64,000 nt of DNA, from positions 276,547-340,546 of the forward strand of contig NZ_KQ434755.1 of NCBI RefSeq assembly GCF_001270745.1, in the 5' to 3' direction. The position numbers and the translations under genes were made by a program. The notes under the pieces were generated by a model, which was not told where the DNA came from, did not search any database, and was given only the letters and a program-made list of their open reading frames with translations. Positions 35,451-42,058 of this stretch are shown piece after piece (the stretch's first letter is position 1; every line of letters begins with the position of its first letter). This DNA comes from Jiangella muralis. GTDB lineage: Bacteria; Actinomycetota; Actinomycetes; Jiangellales; Jiangellaceae.

Positions 35451-35479
35451 GGCCTCCAGTCAAGGCAGCGCCGTGTTGC

Positions 35480-35515
35480 CGGTGCGTATGCGGTTTTCGA
35501 TACACCCGCGATATC
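35480..35515. promoter_or_regulatory. Putative VanR operator, M15 peptidase / vanR divergent region
   Basis: On the plus strand CGATAC (35498-35503) and CGATAT (35509-35514) are direct half-sites 11 bases apart, as expected for an OmpR-type regulator. The DNA from here to the M15 start matches the vanH upstream region: on the minus strand CATACG, GGCAACAC and GCCTTGACT occur in the same order and the distance from CATACG to the start codon is the same, 40 bases. The vanR start at 35539 lies on the other side, so the site may also autoregulate vanRS. Confidence 0.7.
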
Positions 35516-35538
35516 ACTCGGCTCGTAGCATCGGGGGC

Positions 35539-36219
35539 ATGCGTGTGCTGGTCGTCGAGGACGAACCCTTCCTGGCGGAGGCCATCCGCGACGGGCTGCG
35601 GCTGGAGGCCATCGCCGCCGACCTCGCCGGCGAGGGCGACGCCGCGCTGGAGCTGCTCAGCGTCAACGCCTACGACATCGCCGTCCTCGACCGCGACATC
35701 CCCGGGCCGTCCGGCGACGAGATCGCCCGCCGCATCGTCGCGTCCGGCAGCGGCATGCCGATCCTCATGCTCACCGCCGCCGACCGGCTCGACGACAAGG
35801 CGTCCGGGTTCGAGCTCGGCGCCGACGACTACCTCACCAAGCCGTTCGACCTGCAGGAACTCGTGCTCAGGCTCAGGGCGCTGGACCGCCGGCGCGGGTA
35901 CAACAGGCCGCCGGTGCGCGAGATCGCCGGCCTGCGGCTGGACCCGTTCCGCCGCGAGGTGTACCGCGAGGGCCGCTACGTCGCACTGACCAGGAAGCAG
36001 TTCGCCGTGCTGGAGGTGCTGGTCGGAGCCGAGGGCGGCGTCGTCAGCGCCGAGGAGCTGCTGGAGCGGGCCTGGGACGAGAACGCCGACCCGTTCACGA
36101 ACGCCGTGCGCATCACGGTGTCGGCGCTGCGCAAGCGGCTCGGCGAGCCCTGGCTGATCGCCACGGTGCCCGGCGTCGGCTACCGCATCGACACCGGCGA
36201 CGGAGGCGAGCGTGGCTAG
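35539..36219 (+). CDS. vanR: Response regulator VanR (OmpR/PhoB family)
   Basis: 226 residues. The receiver domain has the acidic pair (VVEDEPF), the phospho-acceptor in VLDRDIPGPSGDE, Thr in MLTAAD and Lys in LTKPFDL. The DNA-binding winged helix includes LTRKQFAVLEVLVGAEGGVV and RITVSALRKRL with PGVGYRI. The gene overlaps the kinase by 8 bases. Its place beside vanH, the ligase gene and vanX, and the shared operators, identify it as VanR. GGGGG before ATG 35539 is the likely ribosome site. Confidence 0.88.
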   Translation: MRVLVVEDEPFLAEAIRDGLRLEAIAADLAGEGDAALELLSVNAYDIAVLDRDIPGPSGDEIARRIVASGSGMPILMLTAADRLDDKASGFELGADDYLTKPFDLQELVLRLRALDRRRGYNRPPVREIAGLRLDPFRREVYREGRYVALTRKQFAVLEVLVGAEGGVVSAEELLERAWDENADPFTNAVRITVSALRKRLGEPWLIATVPGVGYRIDTGDGGERG

Positions 36220-37315
36220 GCCGCCCGGCCTGAGCGTGCGGGTCAAGCTGACGCTCAGCTACGCCGGTTTCCTCATGATCGCCGGTGTGCTGCTGCTCGC
36301 CGCGGCGTGGGTGTACCTGATGCGCGGGGCGCCCCTGAGCAGCCTCGTCCCGGACTTCTCCAATCTCCCGCTCGCCTTCGACCGCCACAACCGCGGCCCG
36401 GTCGTCTTCGGCCCGGTGGCGGCCGCGATGCTGCTGTTCCTGCTGGTCTTCGGGCTCGTCGGCGGGTGGATCCTGGCCGGTCGGATGCTGGCCCCGCTGA
36501 CCCGCATCACCGGCGCCGCCCGCAGGGCCGCGGCGGGATCGCTCTCGCACCGGATCGAGCTGGACGGCCGCAACGACGAGTTCCGCGAGCTGGCCGACGC
36601 CTTCGACCGCATGCTCCAGCGGCTCGAGGCACACGTCGCCGAACAGCAGCGGTTCGCGGCCAACGCCTCACACGAGTTGCGCACGCCGCTGGCGGTCAGC
36701 CAGATCCTGCTCGACGTCGCCCGCAGCGACCCCGACCACGACACCGACCGGCTGGTCGAGCGCCTGCACGCCGTCAACCTGCGCGCCATCGACCTCACCG
36801 AGGCGTTGATCCTGTTCAGCCGGGCCGGCCAGCGCTCTTTCGCGCGCGAGCGCGTCGACCTGTCGCTGCTGGCGGAGGAGGCCACCGAAACGCTGCTGCC
36901 GCTCGCCGAGGAGCGTGGCCGCGCCATCGAGACGTCCGGCGACGTCGCGCTGGCCGTCGGCTCGCACCCGCTGCTGCTGCAGTTGACGACGAACCTCGTG
37001 CACAACGCGATCGTGCACAACCTCCCCGAACAGGGCACGGTGTGGATCACGACCAGCGCGCAGAACGGCGCCGTCACGCTCACCGTCGAGAACACCGGCG
37101 AGCCGCTCTCGCCGTGGCGGGTCTCGACCCTCACCGAACCGTTCCAGCGCGGCGTCGACCGCGTCCGCGGCGACCACCCAGGTGCGGGTCTCGGCCTGGC
37201 CATCGTCACGAGCATCGCCCAGGCGCACGACGGCACCCTCACCCTCACCCCGCGCGACGCCGGGGGACTGCGCGTCACGGTGCGGCTGCCCGCCGCGCCA
37301 CTGGAGGCCGGCTGA
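36212..37315 (+). CDS. vanS: Sensor histidine kinase VanS
   Basis: 367 residues. Two membrane helices (about 15-35 and 65-95) flank a short extracellular loop of about 30 residues. A HAMP region follows, then the H-box NASHELRTPLAVSQ and ATPase motifs TNLVHNAIVHN (N box) and HPGAGLGLAIV (G box). The short sensor loop is like that of actinomycete VanS proteins, which respond to glycopeptide. Start GTG 36212 overlaps vanR, showing one operon. Confidence 0.88.
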   Translation: MARPPGLSVRVKLTLSYAGFLMIAGVLLLAAAWVYLMRGAPLSSLVPDFSNLPLAFDRHNRGPVVFGPVAAAMLLFLLVFGLVGGWILAGRMLAPLTRITGAARRAAAGSLSHRIELDGRNDEFRELADAFDRMLQRLEAHVAEQQRFAANASHELRTPLAVSQILLDVARSDPDHDTDRLVERLHAVNLRAIDLTEALILFSRAGQRSFARERVDLSLLAEEATETLLPLAEERGRAIETSGDVALAVGSHPLLLQLTTNLVHNAIVHNLPEQGTVWITTSAQNGAVTLTVENTGEPLSPWRVSTLTEPFQRGVDRVRGDHPGAGLGLAIVTSIAQAHDGTLTLTPRDAGGLRVTVRLPAAPLEAG

Positions 37316-37420
37316 CCTCCAGCCGGCCCGCCCGGTGGCCGCCGCGGCAGCCACTCATCGGTGCCCACGCCGTCACGAGCCACAGCGACCAGCCGCCCGA
37401 GGAGCGTTCCGACCACTCGG

Positions 37421-38035
37421 CTACGTGATGGGGAAGTCGAAGTAGGTGTCGGGGTAGGGCTCGTCGCGCAGCGTGTAGTGCCACCACTCGACGTCGTACC
37501 GGGCGAAGCCGCTGGCCTCCATGACGGAGCAGAGGTAGCGGCGGTTCCTCGCCTCGGCCGGCGCGATGCCCGTCGCGCCGTGATGGGAGATGGAGTCCAT
37601 CAGGTCGTGGTCGCCGCCCATGGGGGCGAGCTCACCGGTCGCCAGCTGGTAGAGCGTGAGGTCGACGCTGCTGCCCCGGCTGTGGCCGGACCGGGCCGAC
37701 ACGTACCCGCGCTCGACCATCTCGGGCCGGTCCAGGTTCGGGTAGTGCCGCAGCTTCGTCCGTCCGTCCTCGGGCTGCTCCGACCAGCGCAGGAAGGAGT
37801 CGACCGCCCGCTGCGGGCGATAGGCGTCCCAGAGGACCAGGCCGAAGCCGAGCGCTTCGGCCCGGACCCGGGCTCGTTCCAGCGCCGCGCACAGCGCCCT
37901 CGTGCCGACGATGCGATTGGCCAGGTAGCCGTCGACCGGCTTGCCGGTGAAGTTGTCCCAGGTGGCGTACTTGGCGTCCCAGCGGATGCCGGGCACGTAC
38001 TCGTCCACGACGACGAAGTCAGCGGTCGCGGTCAT
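37421..38035 (-). CDS. vanX: D-alanyl-D-alanine dipeptidase VanX
   Basis: 204 residues. The zinc-binding SGHSRGSSVDLTL and the EWWHYTL block with its catalytic Glu and His ligand are intact; LVLWDAYRPQRAV is also characteristic. VanX removes D-Ala-D-Ala so that only D-Ala-D-Lac enters the wall precursor. The start overlaps the ligase stop by 17 bases, completing the vanH-ligase-vanX operon in the usual order. Confidence 0.95.
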   Translation of the reverse strand: MTATADFVVVDEYVPGIRWDAKYATWDNFTGKPVDGYLANRIVGTRALCAALERARVRAEALGFGLVLWDAYRPQRAVDSFLRWSEQPEDGRTKLRHYPNLDRPEMVERGYVSARSGHSRGSSVDLTLYQLATGELAPMGGDHDLMDSISHHGATGIAPAEARNRRYLCSVMEASGFARYDVEWWHYTLRDEPYPDTYFDFPIT

Positions 38036-39068
38036 GGGCGTGGCCCTCCAGCGCCAGCGACAGCACGCGGTCGAGCACGCCGGCGAGCGGCCGGCCCGCG
38101 GCCGCCATCATCCGCGGGTAGCGGCTGTACGACGTCATGCCGGGGAAGGTGTTGACCTCGTTGAGGACCACCGTCCCGTCGCTCCGGAGGAACAGGTCCA
38201 CCCGCGCGAGCCCACGGCAGCCGAGGGCGCGATAGATGGCCTTCGCGGTCTCCTGGACGAGCGCGCGCGACGCGGCCGGGATGTCGGCGGGCACGATCGG
38301 GGTCGAGTTGTCGGAGCCGGTCTCGGGCGTGCTCTCCTGATGGATCCGGAAGAAGCCGTGCGACAGCGCGATGTGGTCGACCTCGCCGACGGTGAGGTCC
38401 GGCCCGTTCCCCAGGACGGCGCAGCCGACCTCGCTGCCGGCGACCGCCTCCTCGATCACCACCTTCGAGTCGTACCGCCGGGCCGCGTCCACCGCGTCCT
38501 GCAGCTCCGCTTCGCTCGTCACCTTGCTGACCCCGAACGACGACCCCGACCGGGCCGGCTTCACGAACACCGGGAAGGTCAGCTCGCCGGCGTCGGGCTT
38601 CTCGTCCGCCAGGAGGGCCCAGAACCGCGGCGTCGCGATGCCCGCGCTCGCGGCGACGACGTAGGCGAGGGACTTGTCCATGCAGACGGCGGAGCTCTGG
38701 ACGTCGCAGCCGGCGTAGGGGATGCCGGAGAGCTCCAGCAGGCCCTGCATCGCGCCGTCCTCGCCGAACCTGCCGTGCAGCACCGGCAGCACGACGTCCA
38801 GGCGGATCGTCTCGTAGCGGCCCTGGTCCAGGACGAGCAGGCCGTGGACGTCGCGGTCGGGCGCCAGCACCGCCGGGCGCGCCCCGTCCTCCCAGCCCTC
38901 GCCGGGCCCGTCGCACAGCGTCCACGCGCCGCTCGTCGTGATGCCGATCCATACCGTTTCGTACCGGCGCGGATCGAGATTCGCCGCGACCTCCCGCGCC
39001 GACTTGACCGAGATCGGGTGCTCCTCGGACGCGCCCCCGAACACGACGCCGACCGTCAACCTATTCAT
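38019..39068 (-). CDS. vanA: D-alanine--D-lactate ligase (VanA/VanB type)
   Basis: 349 residues of the ATP-grasp D-Ala ligase fold: VVFGGASEEHPISVKSA at the start, LPVLHGRFGEDGAMQGLLE, and FVKPARSGSSFGVSKV. The omega-loop HGFFRIHQESTPETGSDN carries the RIHQE pattern of D-lactate-using VanA-type ligases rather than the D-Ala-D-Ala pattern. It makes D-Ala-D-Lac. ATG 39068 was chosen over GTG 39080 because GAGG lies at a good distance upstream; the start overlaps the vanH stop by 8 bases. The exact class (VanA or another D-Lac type) cannot be fixed by eye. Confidence 0.92.
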   Translation of the reverse strand: MNRLTVGVVFGGASEEHPISVKSAREVAANLDPRRYETVWIGITTSGAWTLCDGPGEGWEDGARPAVLAPDRDVHGLLVLDQGRYETIRLDVVLPVLHGRFGEDGAMQGLLELSGIPYAGCDVQSSAVCMDKSLAYVVAASAGIATPRFWALLADEKPDAGELTFPVFVKPARSGSSFGVSKVTSEAELQDAVDAARRYDSKVVIEEAVAGSEVGCAVLGNGPDLTVGEVDHIALSHGFFRIHQESTPETGSDNSTPIVPADIPAASRALVQETAKAIYRALGCRGLARVDLFLRSDGTVVLNEVNTFPGMTSYSRYPRMMAAAGRPLAGVLDRVLSLALEGHAHDRDR

Positions 39069-40032
39069 GCCGTTCCTCACTCTCGAAGTTCACGCAGTTG
39101 ATGAGACTGTTCTCGACCGTGTCGCTCAGGGCGTGGTCGGTGTAGTAGGCCGTGTGCGGGCTGACCAGCACGTTCGGCAGCTCCTGCAGCCGCAGCCAGG
39201 TCTTGCTCTCGATCGGCCGGTTCCCGCGGTCGGCGTAGAAGATCCCCTCCTCGCCCTCGAGGACGTCCAACGCCGCGCCGCCCAGCCGGCCGCTCTCCAG
39301 CGCCCGGAGCAGCGCCTCGGTGTCGACCAGCGGGCCGCGTCCGGTGTTGACGACGATCGCGCCGTCCTTCAGCAGCTCGATCCGCCGCTCGTCCAGCAGG
39401 TGATGGGTCTGCGCGGTGAGCGGGGTGTGCAGCGTGACGATGTCGCTGTGTCGCAGCAGCTGGTCGAGCGGGACGTCGTCCGCGCCCCGGTCGTGGGCCA
39501 GCACCTTGCCGCCGAAGCCGCGCAGCCGCTCCACGACCGCGGCACCGATGCGTCCCGTCCCGACCACCCCGACGGTGAGGTCGCGCAGTTCCCGCCCGCG
39601 CACCTCGCTCAGCCGGTAGTCGTGGGCGTCGGCGCGGCGGAGGACCGACTTGGCGCCGCGCACCGCCATCAGCATGAGCATCAGCGTGTAGTCGGCCACG
39701 CTGTCGGGCGAGTAGGTGACGTTGCCGACGGCGATGCCCACGCTCCGCGCGTAGTCGACGTCGATGTGGTCGTAGCCGATGCTCCGGGTGGAGACGTAGC
39801 CGACGCCGGCCCGGCCGAGCGCCCGCAGCGTCGCGTTGGTGACGCGGTTCTGGTGGCCGACGCTGACGCAGCGGTTGCCGCGGGCCAGGCCGGCGGTGGC
39901 CTCGGCGGGCGGCGCCGCCGTGATGGTGGGCACGACGCCGAAGCCGGGCGCCAGCCGCCGGAACAGCGCGGCCTCGTCCGGACCGCAGCCGTAGATCGTG
40001 ATGCCCGTTCGGGCCGGTTCGCGCTGGCTCAC
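39061..40032 (-). CDS. vanH: D-lactate dehydrogenase VanH
   Basis: 323 residues, D-isomer 2-hydroxyacid dehydrogenase family. The NAD site is VGVVGTGRIGAAVVERL; catalytic residues appear in YVSTRSIGYDHIDV, NTGRGPLVDTEAL and SPHTAYYTDHAL. It reduces pyruvate to D-lactate for the ligase encoded just downstream. Start GTG 40032 has no clear Shine-Dalgarno, unlike the M15 gene with the same promoter. Confidence 0.93.
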   Translation of the reverse strand: MSQREPARTGITIYGCGPDEAALFRRLAPGFGVVPTITAAPPAEATAGLARGNRCVSVGHQNRVTNATLRALGRAGVGYVSTRSIGYDHIDVDYARSVGIAVGNVTYSPDSVADYTLMLMLMAVRGAKSVLRRADAHDYRLSEVRGRELRDLTVGVVGTGRIGAAVVERLRGFGGKVLAHDRGADDVPLDQLLRHSDIVTLHTPLTAQTHHLLDERRIELLKDGAIVVNTGRGPLVDTEALLRALESGRLGGAALDVLEGEEGIFYADRGNRPIESKTWLRLQELPNVLVSPHTAYYTDHALSDTVENSLINCVNFESEERHE

Positions 40033-40059
40033 GCCGTCAAGTCAAGGCGGTGGAGTGTT

Positions 40060-40104
40060 GCCGTCGCGTATGGGGAAATCGATATGCCGGCGATATGTGC
40101 GGAC
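40060..40104 (-). promoter_or_regulatory. VanR-type operator/promoter of vanHAX
   Basis: CGATAT direct repeats at 40080-40085 and 40091-40096 are 11 bases apart, as in the element at 35498-35514. On the minus strand they are followed by CATACG and then by GGCAACAC and GCCTTGACT up to the vanH start, with the same spacing as at the M15 promoter. This is the likely VanR-activated promoter. Confidence 0.72.
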
Positions 40105-40389
40105 TCAGAACAGCGGTCCGCCGGCGGTGGCGTCGTAACGCTCGACCTGTACGTGCCTGACCTTGCCCGCCTTCGGTGCCCGGGCCCGGCGGCGCCAGGC
40201 GTTCATCGCGTCGGCATCGCGCCACACCTCGACCACGTTGACCCGTTCGGGGTCGACGGAGTCGGCCGTGATGGCGACGTGGAGGCAGCCGTCGGTGGCG
40301 CGGGCGCGCGTGACGAGGTCACGGAAAGCCGCGACGAAGGCGTCGCGCTCGTCGGCGTCGACCAGCTCGTGACCGGCGATGATGATCAT
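40105..40389 (-). CDS. Antibiotic biosynthesis monooxygenase (ABM) domain protein
   Basis: 94 residues, the usual single-domain ABM length. MIIIAGHELVDADERDAFVAAF, then GCLHVAITADSVDPERVNVVEVW and a final WRRRARAPK-like helix follow the dimeric ferredoxin-like fold. Members are cofactor-free quinone-forming monooxygenases or heme-type proteins; no activity can be assigned. It lies 19 bases after the double SnoaL-like gene and shares its TetR-controlled promoter. Confidence 0.85.
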   Translation of the reverse strand: MIIIAGHELVDADERDAFVAAFRDLVTRARATDGCLHVAITADSVDPERVNVVEVWRDADAMNAWRRRARAPKAGKVRHVQVERYDATAGGPLF

Positions 40390-40408
40390 GTCTGCTCCTC
40401 TGAGGTCG

Positions 40409-41167
40409 TCAGGCCTTGACGTAGCCGCGCGCCTCGGCGATGCGGCCGGCGCGGATGCGCAGGAGGTTTAACCCGCGGACGTGGTCCTGCTCGCCGTCGC
40501 CCCACTGCAGCAGCCACGGCTGGACGGCGAGGTCGCCGTGGATCTCGGCCGGCTCCGGCGTGAACCGCAGCGCCGGGTTCGCCGCCAACTCGGACCATCG
40601 CGCCAGGCAGGCCTCGCCGCCCTCGCGGCGGACGCCGTCGGGTGCGGGGCCGGAGTCCTCGATGACGCAGTCGTCGGCGATCAGGCCGGTGAGGAGCGCG
40701 GGATCGTGCGTGCGGAAGGCCTCGTTGTAGCGATCGAGCACGTCCCGGGTGGTGCGCTCGGCGCCGGTCTCGGTGGCCCCGGTCTCCGGGGCGAGGGGGA
40801 CGCCGCCGGTCTTGCTGTAGCCGAGGGCCTCGACGATCAGGCCGTCGCGCACCCGCAGCAGCGTCACGCCGCGCACGGAGTCGGCCGGGCCGGCGCCGAA
40901 GCGGTACCGCCAGCGGATGGTCGCCCGCTCACCGGCGACGGCGACGTCCTCGGGCTCGAACCGGCTGGTGTGGTCGGCGGCGAGCTCGCGCCAGAACGTC
41001 AGGCACGCCTCGCGGCCCAGGTAGCGGGCGCCGTCGGGGGCCGGCTGGATGGCGTCCATCACGCAGTCGGCTCCGATCAGCTCGGTGAGCGCTTCGGCGT
41101 CGTGGTCCAGGAAGGCGCGGTTGAAGCGTTCGATGGTCTCGGTCGTCGTGCGGGTCGGCGTCGGCAT
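40409..41167 (-). CDS. Tandem-duplicated SnoaL-like (NTF2 fold) protein
   Basis: 252 residues made of two similar NTF2-like domains. The first has TIERFNRAFLDHDAEALTEL and DCVMDAIQPAPDGARYLG; the second repeats this as VLDRYNEAFRTHDPALLTGL and DCVIEDSGPAPDGVRREG. Both end with a VRGVTLLRVRDGLIVEALGY-like strand, so one gene arose by internal duplication. SnoaL-like proteins are cyclases, isomerases or ligand carriers. GAGGAG before ATG 41167 sets the start. It diverges from a TetR regulator. Confidence 0.85.
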   Translation of the reverse strand: MPTPTRTTTETIERFNRAFLDHDAEALTELIGADCVMDAIQPAPDGARYLGREACLTFWRELAADHTSRFEPEDVAVAGERATIRWRYRFGAGPADSVRGVTLLRVRDGLIVEALGYSKTGGVPLAPETGATETGAERTTRDVLDRYNEAFRTHDPALLTGLIADDCVIEDSGPAPDGVRREGGEACLARWSELAANPALRFTPEPAEIHGDLAVQPWLLQWGDGEQDHVRGLNLLRIRAGRIAEARGYVKA

Positions 41168-41185
41168 GGTCGGACTCCTCGTAGA

Positions 41186-41226
41186 TAGACCAGTCGGTCT
41201 ACTGACCATATAGACCGGTCGATCTA
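41186..41226. promoter_or_regulatory. Twin TetR operators between SnoaL-like and tetR genes
   Basis: Two near-palindromes, 41186-41201 (TAGACC-AGTC-GGTCTA) and 41211-41226 (TAGACCGGTCGATCTA), with centres 25 bases apart, fill the 72-base divergent gap. They have the usual AGACC-N4-GGTCT form of TetR/AcrR operators and cover both promoters. Confidence 0.8.
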
Positions 41227-41239
41227 CTGGTCAAGTAGA

Positions 41240-41809
41240 GTGGAATCCGTGACCACGCGCACGGTGCCGGGACCGCGGGAGCGGCTGCTGACCGCGGCCA
41301 AGGAGCTGACCTACGCGCAGGGCATCGGCGTGGGGGTCGACGCCCTGCTGAAGCGGGCGAACGTGGCCCGGCGTTCGCTCTACGAGCACTTCGGCGGCAA
41401 GGACGGGCTGATCACCGAGGTGCTGCGGGTCAGCGCCGACGAGGACGAGGCCGCGTACCGGCAGGCCATGCGGGCGGCCGGCGACGACCCGCGCGGCCGC
41501 CTGCTCGCGGTCTTCGACTGGCTCGACGGCGTCATCCAGGAGCCCGACTTCCGCGGCTGCCGGTACCTCGCCGCCGAGCTCGCCCTGGCCCCGGACCACC
41601 CGGGCCACGCCGTCACGCGCCGGTACCGCGAGCGGGTGCACGACCTCCTGGAGGCGGAGTTGCGCGCCCTCGATCACCCGCGGCCGGAGCCGGCGGCCGA
41701 GCAGTTGCTGCTGCTCATCGACGGCGCCCTCGCCGTCGGCGCCACTCGGCCCGGCACCCATCCGGCCGCCGCCGCCCGCCTGCTCGCCGACCAGGTCATC
41801 GGCGGCTGA
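41240..41809 (+). CDS. TetR/AcrR family regulator
   Basis: 189 residues from GTG 41240; a second in-frame GTG at 41249 is possible. The DNA-binding domain is ERLLTAAKELTYAQGIGVGV with DALLKRANVARRSLYEHFGGK. The C-terminal ligand domain contains WLDGVIQEPDFRGCRYLAAE, as in the TetR_C group near the AcrR/YxaF type. The twin operators next to its start suggest it represses itself and the divergent SnoaL-ABM pair. Confidence 0.92.
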   Translation: MESVTTRTVPGPRERLLTAAKELTYAQGIGVGVDALLKRANVARRSLYEHFGGKDGLITEVLRVSADEDEAAYRQAMRAAGDDPRGRLLAVFDWLDGVIQEPDFRGCRYLAAELALAPDHPGHAVTRRYRERVHDLLEAELRALDHPRPEPAAEQLLLLIDGALAVGATRPGTHPAAAARLLADQVIGG

Positions 41810-41857
41810 CGCCGGCCACGAGGTCCGGGCGCCGGGGAGCGTCGTGGTCTGGTGTCG

Positions 41858-41941
41858 CGTCCTGGTCTGGCGTTGCGTTTCTCGGGCCGGATCGGGCGTT
41901 CGGCGTGACGTGAGACCAGGACGCCGCGTGAGACCAGGACG
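41858..41941. repeat. GACC-rich direct and inverted repeats after tetR
   Basis: CGTCCTGGTCT at 41858-41868 is the reverse complement of AGACCAGGACG, which occurs twice, at 41913-41923 and 41931-41941 (18-base period, within GTGAGACCAGGACG). These can form alternative hairpins after the tetR stop. They may end transcription or be a dispersed repeat. The surrounding 41810-42058 has no gene. Confidence 0.55.
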
Positions 41942-42058
41942 TGCCCGCGGTCGACCGCCGGATAGGGGGTGTCCACCGGGGCGGCCGAGGTCTTGACGAG
42001 GCGGGAAGACATGCGCGAATCTGAGCGACATATCTCCTATTCGGTCAGGAGTATGCAG

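Noticed and set aside
37316..37420. Possible small gene between vanS and vanX
   Set aside because: The 105-base gap between convergent genes has only shadow frames and no ribosome site.
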